In this document: positions 8,338 to 19,100 of the stretch, piece by piece
How positions within the stretch are numbered: the stretch's first letter is position 1
How the letters are laid out: every line of letters begins with the position of its first letter
Origin: Parietichytrium sp. I65-24A
Taxonomy: Eukaryota; Sar; Bigyra; Thraustochytrida; Thraustochytriidae
Assembly (NCBI GenBank): GCA_012862575.1
Contig: BLSF01000010.1
Coordinates: 703,193-767,192, forward strand
Length of the DNA: 64,000 bases
Direction of reading: 5' to 3'
Translations under genes and position numbers: made by a program
The notes under the pieces: model-generated
The model's database searches: none
Seen by the model: only the letters and a program-made list of their open reading frames with translations
Told to the model about the DNA's origin: nothing

Positions 8338-11300
8338 TTAAGAATGATTAATCTGACGAGTCAATTGCTCGTCGTCGAGACAAGAGTGGACAAACAAAAC
8401 TCGGGGAAGCCCATCAGTCAGGCGCTGCAATGTCTGAGAGTACTGCTTCGAGGTGGTCCCTTTGCTAGGGTGCGGAAGGTTCAAAATCACCAACTGAGCT
8501 GTACTAGAGTGCTCGGCCATGAGACTTTGGTACAGTTTCAAGGCCTTGTCACGAAGGTCCTGGGCCTTCTTTTTCCTGCGCTCCGTCTCCTCACCAGTAG
8601 GGCCAAAATTGTCAGGAAAGATCTCTGCAAGACGGGGTACTCGGCTGACGTGGCTCATTCGAAACGGTCTCTCGTCGTCCTCGTCAAATGGGTGCTCCAG
8701 AATCACCTGCAACGTCTGGTGGCCGTGCTTGGTCGTGTTGGTGTTGTCCATGTCCGTCGGGGGTTGATTGTCACACACATCAACTTCATCGTCATCCACC
8801 ACGGTAGTCCGCACCACGCTGTGCGTTTTTGGACTGACCTGAATAACTTCCACCACCGCATGAACGCGCATGGCCTCCAACATTCGGGTGACTTCGACTG
8901 TAGCTTTGGTAGTGAGCACATCAGAGACCTTCTCCCCTTCGATCACCGCAAAAACTCTGAGCTTGCAACGTTTCCAAACGCGATGAGAAGTCAGAATATT
9001 GCCGAGGAGGACGGGAAGACCTCCGTTCCGGATGATCCACCACACGTCGATGGTGCCAGATCTAGCTTGCAGGGTGGCATGCTTCTTGCGCTTCCACTTG
9101 TTCATGTAAATGGAGTCCAAGTCCTCCATGGTGTCCAGCGGGATCCAATCCGTTGCAATGTCTTCTTCTTCCTCGTCCTCTTCGTCGTCCACCTCGTTAA
9201 AGTTGCTACTCGAAAAGTCTTCTGATCCGGGACTCTGAAATCTCTTGCGTCGACGAGCAGCAGGGTCCAAGTTCTTTTCACTGGCAGGGCCAAAATCCCA
9301 ATCTTCGAAAGATTCAGTCCCGATTGGGCTCGATGGACCAGTGGGGCTTGATGGCCCTGCAATGCTCTCGCTAACCGAATCTCCTTGCGAGGTGCGGCGC
9401 AGCGAAATCTCGTGTTCAATGCCAGCGTCCTCGTCTATACTATACTTGAAGCTCTGGTCACTACCAATTTTACGCATGACAAAAGCGCTGCCTCCATTGC
9501 GAGGTGACTGCGCAGAAGTGCTCTCCGGCGTGGTGGTCGACTCCGACTCGGTAGAAGCCGGAGTAGAAGATGAGCCCAGCAGATTTGTCAGGCTGGTATT
9601 GCTTTCGATACGCTTGTGCTGGGGAGTCAACATTGGAATTGGGATGCTCAAATCAGTGCTGGAATACCATCTCGTGTTGCGCGATTTGCTCACATTTGCA
9701 GCGGTCGGATTGTATCTATACCGAATTGGCACCACGTCTTTGAGGACAGCGATCACCTTCTCCGTGAGACGAGCATCCCGAATGATTTCCAACAAGTTTG
9801 AATGCTGCCAAGAAACCAGCACAACGTTTGGCCTGAGGCACCCGATACCTGCGGACTGCATGAGGAAAAGGTATGCTTCTGAGGCAGGCACTCTTGGAGG
9901 GCAAATGATTGCTTGCGGGAACGCCCTCAAATTGACGTTATTGCACAGGCGGAACAAGCGCATATTTGCCCGGTGCTTGGCATCGAGGCTCCCCTGGGTG
10001 TACTTTGCCTCTTGCACTAATGTGGAAACAATGGCAAGCCGGGGTAAGAGGCCGCGACTGCTCAGCTGCTCTGTAAAGTGCAAAAGACGGAGATGCTGGC
10101 GCTCTTTCGCCCCACCCTCCTCGGCTTCGTCTAGAATACACATGACTTGCGGCTCCCAGAAGGAGACTTGGTCGATCTCTACCGGATCGACTGCGTCCAG
10201 GGCCTTTATTCCTTCGCGGTTGGAGATCATCTCGTCAGTCAGCAGAAACTCGAGGGCTCTTCCTTGCCCGAGGGCTCTGGTGCCAACGCCCTTCCTGCGT
10301 GGCTCCTCGATAATCTTCACCATGAGCATCAGAATTGCAGCCAAGGAAATTGTGATGAGAGCCATCACCCAATTAATCAACAACATGAGAATCACGGTGG
10401 TTGAGAATCCAACGAGGGCCGACGACCAGTGGTAGAAGCGAAAGATTGGACGCCACGATGCATGCTGCTGAATCTCGTTCAACAGCAGCGCAAGATGCAT
10501 CTGAGCGTAGGCCTGTAGGAAAAACATGGTGACGACCGAAGCGAGAGCTTCGAAAAAGGCAGTACTGACGAAGAGGAGCAGAAAGTTGATGGTGAAGCTG
10601 ACCGCCACGGCGTAAATTGGCTCGCCTTTTCTTGTCTCATGGAGCTTGAAGCGCTGGAGAAAGGAGTACAGCCCATCTTCGGCGACGGCATGCAAAATGG
10701 TCGGCCCGATCTCAAGCAGAGAGACGCAGGCCCCGAGACCGATCAATACAGTGCCGATGAGACCGATGAATTCTGAAGGCCAGCTGAGATTGGCGAAAAT
10801 GAGCGTCTCGCACTTCAAAACGTCTCGATGAACTGCTGCAGCAAGGAGAAGGAAGAGCAGCAAATAGATGGTCAAACTTGTCGAGAGGGCGCTCATCGTT
10901 CCCCGGATGATACTAGAGTTTGGAGTTGCAAGCCCGTTCGCCTTATTCGCGCCCTGAAAAATTCCAAGGAACGTGGGGAAAAGGATAGATAGCGCAGCAG
11001 CCGGGTTTTTGATGCGGCTAGAGGCGACCGCGCTGGGTGTAGTGCGAAAGTAGTCCTCCATCTGTTCCTCCGTGTAGTTTGGCATTTCCCAGCTCGGGAA
11101 TGCGTTATCCATAAAGGTGGTCATGCTGAGGCCAGTTACCCCAGGTACGTCGTCCTGAGTGCCTCGCCAATCGCCTGAGGTGAGCAGGAGACCAAGAAAG
11201 CCGAACAAGAAGCTGCCAAGTACCGCAGCTAGGATGAGCGCAGTGAAATTGTGCACGATATGGATGTTAAAAGCACGGATGAGAGCAAGGACCAAGAGAA

Positions 11301-11958
11301 TCGGCCCGCCGATGAGAACCTGATCCCAATAAGCGTTCCCAGACATGCTGTCTTGCCCGGTGCCAATACCGACGAGGTATGCCAAACTTTGCACGGAACC
11401 AAGCAACTCGATAGACGCCAAGCAAGTCATTCCAAGATAATACAACAGACAGACCACTCCGGCAAGCTCCCCGCCGAGATTCCTTTTCAAAATGCCGAAA
11501 CTGCCACCCTTGTAATTTCGGCTATTGCTCAGTACTGTACAAAGAGAAAGCGTGGTGAGGGTTTGCACGAACGCAGACAGGAAGCAAAACCCGATGGCCA
11601 TTACCCAGCCAGTGTACCCCACGATCACACCAAAGCGAATAAAAATGAGCACGCCCCACATGGACGTTGCTACGGGGAGATACACGCCCATTAGCGTACC
11701 CTGCTTCTTCGCTTGCGGCGTGTTATGCTGCGAGTTGGGGTCGTTCCGTGTGCCCTCAATGATCGCCCTGCGTACTGACCCGTTTGTGCCCATCGTCGGT
11801 GCGCTTGTCTCATCAGTTTTGAACAACCCGGGGCTCTTGTTGCTCCTCTTAAAGCTACCAAAGCCGGACGCGCCATCGTGCGGCTGACCCACCACGAGAG
11901 ACCGTCCTTCCACGGCTCTGAAGAACGCCGTGGCGAACTTTTGACTTTCAAAGTCCAT
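8338..11958 (-). CDS. KCC-type cation-chloride cotransporter (SLC12 family)
   Basis: A single-exon gene of 1206 aa from the first ATG (11958-11956, MDFESQKF); the frame is open ten codons further upstream but without an ATG. SLC12 carriers move Cl- together with K+ and/or Na+ across the plasma membrane for volume and ion control. The amino-acid permease core starts with GTLMGVYLPVATSMWGVLIF (near residue 88), followed by about twelve hydrophobic helices to about residue 560. The large extracellular loop after TM5/6 and the LFPTFLGIFQGANKANGL segment are typical. The cytosolic C-terminus contains ARSGTIDVWWIIRNGGLPVL (near 970), a KCC signature, after a long Ser/Glu-rich insertion (about 790-955) holding an acidic EVDDEEDEEEEDIATDW run. 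KCC is favoured over NKCC by the GTLMGVYLP and GTIDVWWI forms. Substrate specificity is inference. Confidence 0.92.
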   Translation of the reverse strand: MDFESQKFATAFFRAVEGRSLVVGQPHDGASGFGSFKRSNKSPGLFKTDETSAPTMGTNGSVRRAIIEGTRNDPNSQHNTPQAKKQGTLMGVYLPVATSMWGVLIFIRFGVIVGYTGWVMAIGFCFLSAFVQTLTTLSLCTVLSNSRNYKGGSFGILKRNLGGELAGVVCLLYYLGMTCLASIELLGSVQSLAYLVGIGTGQDSMSGNAYWDQVLIGGPILLVLALIRAFNIHIVHNFTALILAAVLGSFLFGFLGLLLTSGDWRGTQDDVPGVTGLSMTTFMDNAFPSWEMPNYTEEQMEDYFRTTPSAVASSRIKNPAAALSILFPTFLGIFQGANKANGLATPNSSIIRGTMSALSTSLTIYLLLFLLLAAAVHRDVLKCETLIFANLSWPSEFIGLIGTVLIGLGACVSLLEIGPTILHAVAEDGLYSFLQRFKLHETRKGEPIYAVAVSFTINFLLLFVSTAFFEALASVVTMFFLQAYAQMHLALLLNEIQQHASWRPIFRFYHWSSALVGFSTTVILMLLINWVMALITISLAAILMLMVKIIEEPRRKGVGTRALGQGRALEFLLTDEMISNREGIKALDAVDPVEIDQVSFWEPQVMCILDEAEEGGAKERQHLRLLHFTEQLSSRGLLPRLAIVSTLVQEAKYTQGSLDAKHRANMRLFRLCNNVNLRAFPQAIICPPRVPASEAYLFLMQSAGIGCLRPNVVLVSWQHSNLLEIIRDARLTEKVIAVLKDVVPIRYRYNPTAANVSKSRNTRWYSSTDLSIPIPMLTPQHKRIESNTSLTNLLGSSSTPASTESESTTTPESTSAQSPRNGGSAFVMRKIGSDQSFKYSIDEDAGIEHEISLRRTSQGDSVSESIAGPSSPTGPSSPIGTESFEDWDFGPASEKNLDPAARRRKRFQSPGSEDFSSSNFNEVDDEEDEEEEDIATDWIPLDTMEDLDSIYMNKWKRKKHATLQARSGTIDVWWIIRNGGLPVLLGNILTSHRVWKRCKLRVFAVIEGEKVSDVLTTKATVEVTRMLEAMRVHAVVEVIQVSPKTHSVVRTTVVDDDEVDVCDNQPPTDMDNTNTTKHGHQTLQVILEHPFDEDDERPFRMSHVSRVPRLAEIFPDNFGPTGEETERRKKKAQDLRDKALKLYQSLMAEHSSTAQLVILNLPHPSKGTTSKQYSQTLQRLTDGLPRVLFVHSCLDDEQLTRQINHS

Positions 11959-12540
11959 TTTCACCCACTTCCAATGCGCAATTCGCAATTCACAATTCGC
12001 AACCCAAATCTACTGCACAAATTCGCCGCGACACAATACACGATGCAACTTCCGCCGCTCGCTACCGAGCCTGCTCAATAGATCGATGCAATGCGATGCG
12101 AATGCGATGCGAATGCAAATGCGATGCAAATGCGAATGCGAATGCGATGCGAATGCAAATGCGATGCAAATGCGAATGCGAATGCGATGCGAATGGGATG
12201 ACACCACCAGTTGCTCGACCCAGCACCGAAGGACCCGATCTGGAACCAGAACCGAGCGCCAGGGGTCCTCGGCCCCACGCGGTCGCGGGTTCCAGTCCTT
12301 CGCGCAATCCGCTGCAACGCCCAGTCCCAGCTCGCGCCTGCCTTTCCTTCACGAACCCACCAGCCGCAACTTGCACGATCCCGATCTTCTTCACCGATCT
12401 CACCGTCTCGACCGAGGACGCTTTCCCCGCAGCAGAGCGCGCCGCGTACCCTTAAACCGCACTTAATGAAATCCGTAAGCGAGGACTGTGTATGTATGAG
12501 CTGGGTCCTCAGTGTCCTCGATTCATTCACTAATTAATGC
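11959..12540. other. SLC12 upstream region
   Basis: This is the 5' flank of the SLC12 gene. It starts with CAATTCGCAATTC-type short repeats (11976-12002) and a GCGAAT/GCAAAT array (separate entry). The GC-rich block 12200-12470 is open in several frames on both strands, but none shows a domain, so I do not call a gene. Confidence 0.4.
12086..12194. repeat. Degenerate hexamer array of ATGCGA/ATGCAA units
   Basis: About 18 near-identical hexamers alternate GCGATG, GCGAAT and GCAAAT. A larger block of about 42 bp (GCGATGCGAATGCAAATGCG and following) is duplicated within it. The array lies about 130-235 bp upstream of the SLC12 start and includes several ATGCAAAT octamers that may be fortuitous. 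Confidence 0.8.
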
Positions 12541-14365
12541 TTGTTTACAACTTCTAATTTAGAAATGTGTGTTGTGTTTCTTTCTCTCTTTGCTCTCTTT
12601 CGCAGTGCGGAACGACTCTTATGCATCGCTAGTCCTTTCCGGTAGCCTCGCGGCTCGGTGCGTTAGGTTTGGAGAGTAGGTGGCCGGTAGAAAAGTGGAC
12701 TACTAGGACTGGCTAAAGGTGATGGCGTGAATTTGGGACTAGCTTGTGTAGGAGAAGGTAGGGACTAGTGTGCTGAGTATAGAGAGGGGTAGAAGTGTTG
12801 AGAGGGCAGCTCGAGAGCCTATGTGCGAGTAGATGAGGGGTAAGAGTCGAGGTGTTAGAGTGTCAGAGGGCTCGAGTTGTGTGGGACTGCAAAAGGCTAG
12901 GAGGTGGAGGTAGGCACTTCTAGTCTTGTCACGTTTCTTCTAAGTCTTTAAAGTAAAAGTTTCCTTTTTTGCTCTTCTTACTTTAGTGAAATGTTTGGTG
13001 GCCTTTTTTTTCTCTTTTCTTTGGCAGTCACAGAATCGACAGTGATCTACTTTTAATTGTTCAATCAAAGTGTTTCAAATCAAAAATCAAAAACACCCGC
13101 CATGGAGTGTGCGCTTGGCCCTCTTATCTTTAATCTTTGTCTGAACTCTGAATATGCTCTGAATACTCTGAATTCTGAGCTCTGAACGAAACCAATTCGC
13201 GTTTACTTTTTCCAAGCCCACGTTTTCTCCCACTGCAGCATCTTCCATCCTCCATCCTCCATCCTCCGGTCTCGTCGGAATTCGGCAGATTTCAGACGAC
13301 GAATAGACTTTTCATTCACTCTCGCAGATTGCATAGATTGCATAGATTGCATAGATTGCATGGTCATACAAGTTAAGCCTTGGCGGCTCAGAGTGTGCAG
13401 TGCAGTCTCTTTTTTGGAGATGGACGGGCTACTGCTTGGGCTAACCACCTGCTACCACATCGGTGTGTATCAGCGATGGATAAGCCTATCTACGCTGTTA
13501 CTGTTACTGTCCCTATGGATAGGAGGTAGCACTGATACTGCAGAGGCTACCATTTACTGGTAAAGAGCACGAGCGGTCGTTCGTTTGATGTGTTTGATGT
13601 TTGGCTGGTTTGTTTGTTCGCTTTGGGTTTTGTCACGTGGACTTTGTTGAAAGTGTTCACAGATTTCACAGATGTTCACAGAGAGAAAGAGACAGCAGGA
13701 GTAGCAGGAGCGTGAGATTGTGACTGAAGATGACTGACGATGACGCCTCGAAGGTGCGAAGAGCAGGGAGACCATGAGGGGCAAATGAACTGCAAGCAAG
13801 CCCTAGCTGCCTCTACCGGCGGGGACCGACTGCGAGTGCCTATGCACTCGTCTCTATAAATGCCATGACTGCGACTCTGCGGCTGCTTCACAGCGACCGA
13901 GGTTTGCAGTTCAAACCCAGCTTGGATGAGGTCTTCAGCGTCAACCTCTCTGTTCTGCGTGCTTGTGCTCCTGAGAGTATGAAGGATGGCCAGGACCTCC
14001 AGCTCTCCAAGGACCCCGAGATATGTACCGGTACTCCAATCCCGGGAGGCGGTATAGGAAGCTCGAAATCTTGACCAATGATGCGTGGGCAATGTGGGCA
14101 ATGGAATAGATGCTCTTGTTCCTGCGTGTGATCACGCCGCGGTTCAGACTAATTTTTATGGCAGGCAGATCTCTGCCGCGACATACAAATCATGAGCTAT
14201 ACTTTCAGGGCCTTGAACTGGTAAGAAAGCGGCGGGGTTCGTTGGTGCTTGGAAGCCCATAGTTCTCCTCGTTTGAATCTACTTAGTCTGTCTGTTAATG
14301 GAGGTGATGATGATTGATTTGTGGCACAAGGTTGCACCGTGGGATCCGTGAGGGTTGGGAGAAGG
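12541..14365. other. Gene-poor spacer with short tandem repeats
   Basis: No gene I can support. It contains CATCCTC repeats (about 13245-13270) and four AGATTGCAT 9-mers (13326-13361). The stretch 12650-12930 is rich in TAG and GTAG triplets in all frames, which argues against coding. Open frames at 13360-13563 and 13865-14074 lack any recognisable motif. Confidence 0.4.
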
Positions 14366-14786
14366 ATCGATCGTGAAAGCGTCGCCATGACTGCTCGCGT
14401 GCAGGATGATAGTCGTACAGGCGTGAAAGATCATGAAAGAATGTCAAGACGACAGCCACGGCGAGATTGCGCCAGACCTTTTTGGCGTCAAGTCAATCGA
14501 TGAGTTGACTCGAGCCTTTGCTGCGCTGCCTCGTTTAGATCAACACAGCGAGGTCTTTAATTCTAAATCGAAGAATCGATCGTGAAAGCGTCGCCATGAC
14601 TGCTCGCGTGCAGGATGATATTCGTGCAGGCGTGAAAGATCATGAAAGAATGTCAAGACGACAGCCACGGCGACATTGCGCCAGAACTCTTTGGCGCCAA
14701 GTCAATGGACTCCATATGGAATAAGATGCGTTGACTCGAGCCGCTGCTGCGCTACTTCGTTAAGATCAACGCAGCGAGATCTTTAA
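14366..14786. repeat. Direct tandem duplication, about 209-bp period
   Basis: Copy 1 spans about 14366-14560 and copy 2 about 14575-14786. Both start with ATCGATCGTGAAAGCGTC and end with AGRTCTTTAA. They are nearly identical through the first 130 bp. Copy 2 carries an insertion of about 17 bp including CTCCATATGGA. No long open frame runs through both copies. It is a segmental duplication of non-coding or decayed sequence; no terminal inverted repeats were noticed. Confidence 0.85.
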
Positions 14787-16300
14787 ATCTGGTGATGAGT
14801 GTCGAAGATCGCCATGTGAGCTGGGTGCACACAACCAAAGGCTCTCTGGTCAACCATCCGTTTGGTGCAGTTTTGGTTGTACCGGTACAAGGGAGTCGCA
14901 TATCGTTACGGTCCTTGAAACTTTGAGACCGACACGTTTTGCAAAGCGAATTCGGGTAAATTGACGTTAGTTTCGTTGTTGAATGGCCCGATAATCATTC
15001 CACAGCCAAGGAGAATGTCTCAAAGGTCGGTATGGAGTCTTCTGTCAATGTGAAATGCACTTGGCTTTACATCGACCAAATCGTATGTTTTCGGAATCCA
15101 TTTTCTGCGTCGATTCGGTTGAAAGACACACAGACACCGTAGTTCCTGAGCTGAGGCAATGGCCATGGTTTCCTCGATTCTTCCGTTGAGACAGGCATGA
15201 TTCAACGTCGGCTGGCGGAGACTGGACAACTTACGTTCGTCAGAATGATTTAGGCCGAGAGTTGTGAGTCCCCGAAGCTGAGGCTCAAGCGATATTCAAT
15301 TGAAAAGCCGTTGAGATAAAGAGTGCGGCAGCGACTTGGCTAGTGAGGGTGTTGCGATCTTGTCAAAATTGACCATTCTTCAGAATTCAGCATTTTTGTA
15401 GCACCCCAACCGCATTCGTTCAAAGTGCTAAGCCCTTAGCGAGCGATACAGATTTCGACCAAGGTGGTGCAAAGTATCGTTCGCATGAGGTCGTTTCCAA
15501 AAATTTCCGGGAACACAAATTGTTCACACAGCGCACAAAACTACAAAACTTGCTCTCCCCTCTGAAGGAGTACACACCCGCTCGTGCTGGCGCTCCCAAA
15601 GCCATCTCAACGAAGTGAAGGCTGGTCCAAAGCTTTCCGTCCCTCGTTCATCCGCAACAGGCAGAGACCTCTTCGTTCATAGGAACATGGGAGCAAGGCT
15701 TTGGTCGAGCTTCCATTGTCAATCGTCGATCAGAAACGTTGGACGCCAACTTGGTTGACAGTGAATTTTATTTCACACTGTCAACTTCGAAATCGCACTT
15801 CGAATTTTCATTTCTCAACGGCTCTCGACGAGACTTCTTCCTAGCGTGCACTATCAGACTGGTAGGAAGGCATCGCCATGGGTTTGAAGTTTGGAGTGTG
15901 ATGCGATGTGCGGAAGTGCAACCTGTGCTGGTGTTGGTCCGTTTCGCCGAGAGTCTATTGGCGTTGGAAATTGGAAGTGCGAACAGAGCCGTGCCCTAAA
16001 AAGCGAGGTTAAAGGGACGCCAACCGAGAAGGTCCGATCGACGCAACTTTGACCGCCCCGCGACGATCTTGCCGCATCAAGTCCTGTGTACTCATGACAA
16101 TACGCAGTAGCGGTACTCGGCATCCTCTGAAATTTCATGCAAATAGGTGTGCATTGTTAAATCGCCTGAGTTTAATCGTTACGCACGCTCACAAAAGAAA
16201 TATACCGTAATTCTGCCTGGTCTTGCTCCTAAGTCTTGTGCACTCCAAAGTTTCAGGCAGCCATCTATTTTGTGTAAATTTTAGACCGGACAATTCCGGC
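14787..16300. other. Gene-poor spacer, possible coding relics
   Basis: It contains a perfect 14-bp palindrome TTGTACCGGTACAA (14877-14890). A minus-strand open stretch at 15020-15229 (including EETMAIASAQELRCLCVFQP) and a plus-strand one at 15739-15999 have no recognisable family. I regard both as unproven. Confidence 0.35.
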
Positions 16301-16319
16301 GGTGTGTTGCAGGCAGTGC

Positions 16320-16940
16320 ACAATCACGCAACACGGCGACAACTCGCGGCAGCATACACACTCGCTGCAGCGGAGGGAAGGGCGCAACAAAGATGATAGC
16401 TGCACTGCCTTTCGGAATTGGTGTCAAGCGCGGTCGCGAGTTTGATCTGCAATGGTGGGGCGAAAGCGCCATGGGCGCGGACGCCGCCCTGCTTCCTGTA
16501 GTCCTTTGCGCTGACTTGAGCATCGTTCGTGAGGGCAAGAAACCTTGCCAGCGACCCGCCCTTGCTGTGGGCGAGCACAACGATGCAATGGATGTGGACG
16601 TTATCGTCTCGCCACGCGCTTACCCGGCGATCAGGTTCAGACGTGTCCAGCAACTTCTGGGCGAAAACACCTGGCGCCAGGAGGAGCGATATATTACCAC
16701 GCTACAAATGCCGTATCATGGTCCGAAGAGGAGCGGATCTAGCTTGAGCACGCGAACGACTTCCTGGAACTGACCCCTCTGGATAGGGAAGGTCGCGTAT
16801 TCGAGAGCTGCGCAGCGTAGATGTCTGGTACTTTGGCTCGGCGTTTCCCCGCGGCTCGAGCAGTTTGCCACTGCTTCTGGATGCGCGCAAACGTCGGGTA
16901 CCATACCACATTTTATTTTATTCCCCCCTTCCCTCTCCAA
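16320..16940 (-). pseudogene. Decayed alpha/beta-hydrolase-like coding relic
   Basis: On the minus strand, protein-like segments occur in several frames. FARIQKQWQTARAAGKRRAK lies near 16880-16820. TFPIQRGQFQEVVRVLKLDP lies near 16795-16735. A 109-aa frame (16653-16324) contains DDNVHIHCIVVLAHSKGGSL. The last has the nucleophile-elbow shape of an alpha/beta hydrolase (hydrophobic strand, then H-S-K-G-G). The frames are not joined by convincing introns and are interrupted by stops. The block is GC-richer than its flanks, as coding sequence is here. This is most likely a pseudogene of a lipase-like enzyme, but a real gene with very short introns is possible. Confidence 0.35.
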
Positions 16941-17423
16941 CTTGTTGCCAAATGAAGGAGAGCAATTGTCCCAAACTGCATTTGAATCTGACTCTTTTTA
17001 AGCCTGAAACCCCGCTCGTAAGAAATCTAACGTAATTATAAACTTGCTGCCAGAAAGTTGTTCTTTTCCTCTCATCGCCGCCTGCGTTGAGTTTATCTGT
17101 CTATCTTGAAATCACAGATCGCGCGCATTGATCCGAGCCGAACGATTTGAATTTATGACTCGCATGTCAACAAGAAGCAGCCTTTGCTTCTTTTCTAAGA
17201 TGAGAATGGTGCAATTGTGAAAAACAATCCAACACAAATTTATAATTGGAAGAGTGGATACACTTGACTAAGAAAAAGGTCTGCTTAATTGATAAATTGA
17301 GAAAATCGACACCCGTCGAAAGACTTTCAGCCCTTCCTTTTGCAAGACCAAAACAAAGAGACAGCACCGGTTGATTCCTACAAGGAGGGTTCAGCAATGG
17401 ATGGCATGTGAACGCTTGATTGC
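16941..17423. other. 3' spacer of tetraspanin-like gene
   Basis: AT-rich sequence without a supported gene. It probably includes the 3' UTR of the minus-strand gene starting at 18167. Confidence 0.4.
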
Positions 17424-18167
17424 TTACCCATCAATCTTGTCGTTTCTGCGGCCTGTCTGGCATGCACCAAAGCAGGTCAGCAGCAAGATTGCACCAAAGA
17501 CACAGGACACATAAGCCGCGTAAAGGAAGGTGGACTCTGCATAGTCGTAGATGTTGGTGTTAAATTCGATGAGATCCGTGAGGTTCATAGACGGTGGATC
17601 TGGGCAGAGCTCAAGCTCGGTGACACGGTCGCAGAACTCGGCGTCTTCGTCGAGAGCCATCTGATAGTAGCTCTCATCAAAATAGCAAACTTGCTCTGTG
17701 CTGGTCTCGCAGTCTGTAAAAGTCAACAATGAGGCAAAGCAGCACTTGTTGAAGATACCAAGGTCATAGTCGCTGAGGTGCTTGCGGCCGTTTGCGAGGC
17801 CTCCAGAGAGGGATTTGAGATCAGTAGTCTCCGCGATATCGAGCTGGTAGTTGCATGCAGCGATGAGGAAGACACCGGAAAGCACCACCATGGCTCCGCA
17901 CAAGAAGAGGAGGGTCGCGTAGCAGAACAACACAGCTTGCTTGTCCTGCCACCGCAATCCGCATGCACAGCACGCAAAGATAGAGACGACCAAGCCCATA
18001 GTGAACGGAAGCCAGATCACCCACTTGGAGTAGCTACCAAAGACGCCATTGTTCATCTGCTCAATGCCAAAGTAGATGGCAATGCCAGTGATGGCCAACC
18101 CAACAACGATGACCAGCCCATTGAAGAGGGCGAAGAAAGACTTGCATACCGAGTCCATGAATCCCAT
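17424..18167 (-). CDS. Tetraspanin-like four-helix membrane protein
   Basis: 247 aa from the ATG at 18167 (MGFMDSVCKSFFALFNG). The frame extends upstream to another possible start, but that part is Cys/Trp-rich and unlike the protein. Four hydrophobic helices are visible: 11-34, 49-71, 78-104 and about 217-240. The short loop between helices 1 and 2 and the large loop between 3 and 4 (about 112 residues) match tetraspanin topology. The large loop has a Cys-Cys pair (KCCFAS) and at least four further cysteines, but the canonical CCG is not present. Cytosolic cysteines near helices (CCACG at 66-70, and Cys8) could be palmitoylated. Tetraspanins organise membrane microdomains; the partners here are unknown. 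The assignment rests on topology and cysteine pattern, so a divergent member is the safest reading. Confidence 0.65.
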   Translation of the reverse strand: MGFMDSVCKSFFALFNGLVIVVGLAITGIAIYFGIEQMNNGVFGSYSKWVIWLPFTMGLVVSIFACCACGLRWQDKQAVLFCYATLLFLCGAMVVLSGVFLIAACNYQLDIAETTDLKSLSGGLANGRKHLSDYDLGIFNKCCFASLLTFTDCETSTEQVCYFDESYYQMALDEDAEFCDRVTELELCPDPPSMNLTDLIEFNTNIYDYAESTFLYAAYVSCVFGAILLLTCFGACQTGRRNDKIDG

Positions 18168-19100
18168 CTTGTCGGCCCTCGCTCTTTGCACTGTGTCTCC
18201 AACACGAGTGAAACAGAAACTGATCCAACACCACCGCACACTTGTAGCACAGCACAGCACAGCACACTGCTCGCACTCCTTAATCAGGGTCTGCTGCCTG
18301 CACCAAATCAGCCTGGCGAAACCTCTGCAACATTCTGCCCCTCTGCAAGGAACTTTACCACCTCCAACTCGTACTTGTACTGCACTTTCTTTACCAGTAC
18401 CTTAGTACTGTACTTTGTTTACCAGTACTGTTCTGAGTACCGTGGTACCGTGACTCTGTGGAATGCCTTTTGCACTGTTTGCACAACAACTCCTACTGTA
18501 AGCCATAGCGCGAGACCCAAGGCAGCGATAGCCACGGCCTCTTCGTACGAGTACTGGTACCAAGGTACTAGCACTACTCGAGCTGCGCTCTTCGCTCTTC
18601 GCTCTTCGCTCTTCGCTCTTCGCTCTTCTCACTTCATCCACTTGCCCGTCAATTTTGAACGCTCAATTATGTCAATCGCTGATCTTCACAGTCAGTTCTG
18701 GCTCTCTGTTTTTGTGCATGTTTCTTACTTTCCTCGCAGGTTGCCCAGCTGGTTGCAAGTGTTCCAGCTGGAAAGGGTTTTCCCCATAGAGTGACCCATA
18801 GCACCTTCCACCAACACGGAAGGAGTGTGCACTGCCTTATGCATTTCCACTAGTCCTCCGTAGCCCGAGCCGAGTTGTCCAGTTTGGTTTTCACTACTAA
18901 GTAATAAGGGTACCTGTAGAGTTCAGATGGGATATGTGTACGAGGTGTAGGATTACTATAGTATACTCTAGAGAATTCTGCAAACTGCGTTTCACGTAGA
19001 GCCCTCTTGATCGACACTTAGTGTATAGCGCTCCTGTATTGCGCGCTTAAGGAATGTATTTGCAACTAGCAGAAATGGTGATCAGCGCCCGAGAGGAATG
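18168..19100. other. Upstream spacer with GTAC-rich motifs and CTCTTCG repeats
   Basis: The 5' flank of the tetraspanin-like gene. Between 18390 and 18570 there are many GTAC tetramers within CAGTAC/GGTAC contexts (ACCAGTACC, TAGTACTG, CCAGTACTG, GTACCGTGGTACC). A run of CTCTTCG units occupies 18594-18628. No coding region is supported. Confidence 0.5.

Noticed and set aside
9245-10435. 396-codon plus-strand frame inside the SLC12 gene
   Set aside because: It is fully contained antisense to a well-supported transporter and has no domain signature.
12275-12310. tRNA-like B-box GGTTCCAGTCC
   Set aside because: The flanking bases cannot form the five-pair T stem, and no acceptor stem or anticodon arm fits.
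12086-12455. Cys/Asn/Met-rich plus frames and Ile/His-rich minus frames
   Set aside because: They arise from the GCGAAT/GCAAAT hexamer array and GC-rich flank; there is no domain and every frame is equally open.
17778-18794. 338-codon plus-strand frame overlapping the tetraspanin-like gene
   Set aside because: The first third is antisense to the membrane protein; the rest is compositionally simple spacer with no motif.
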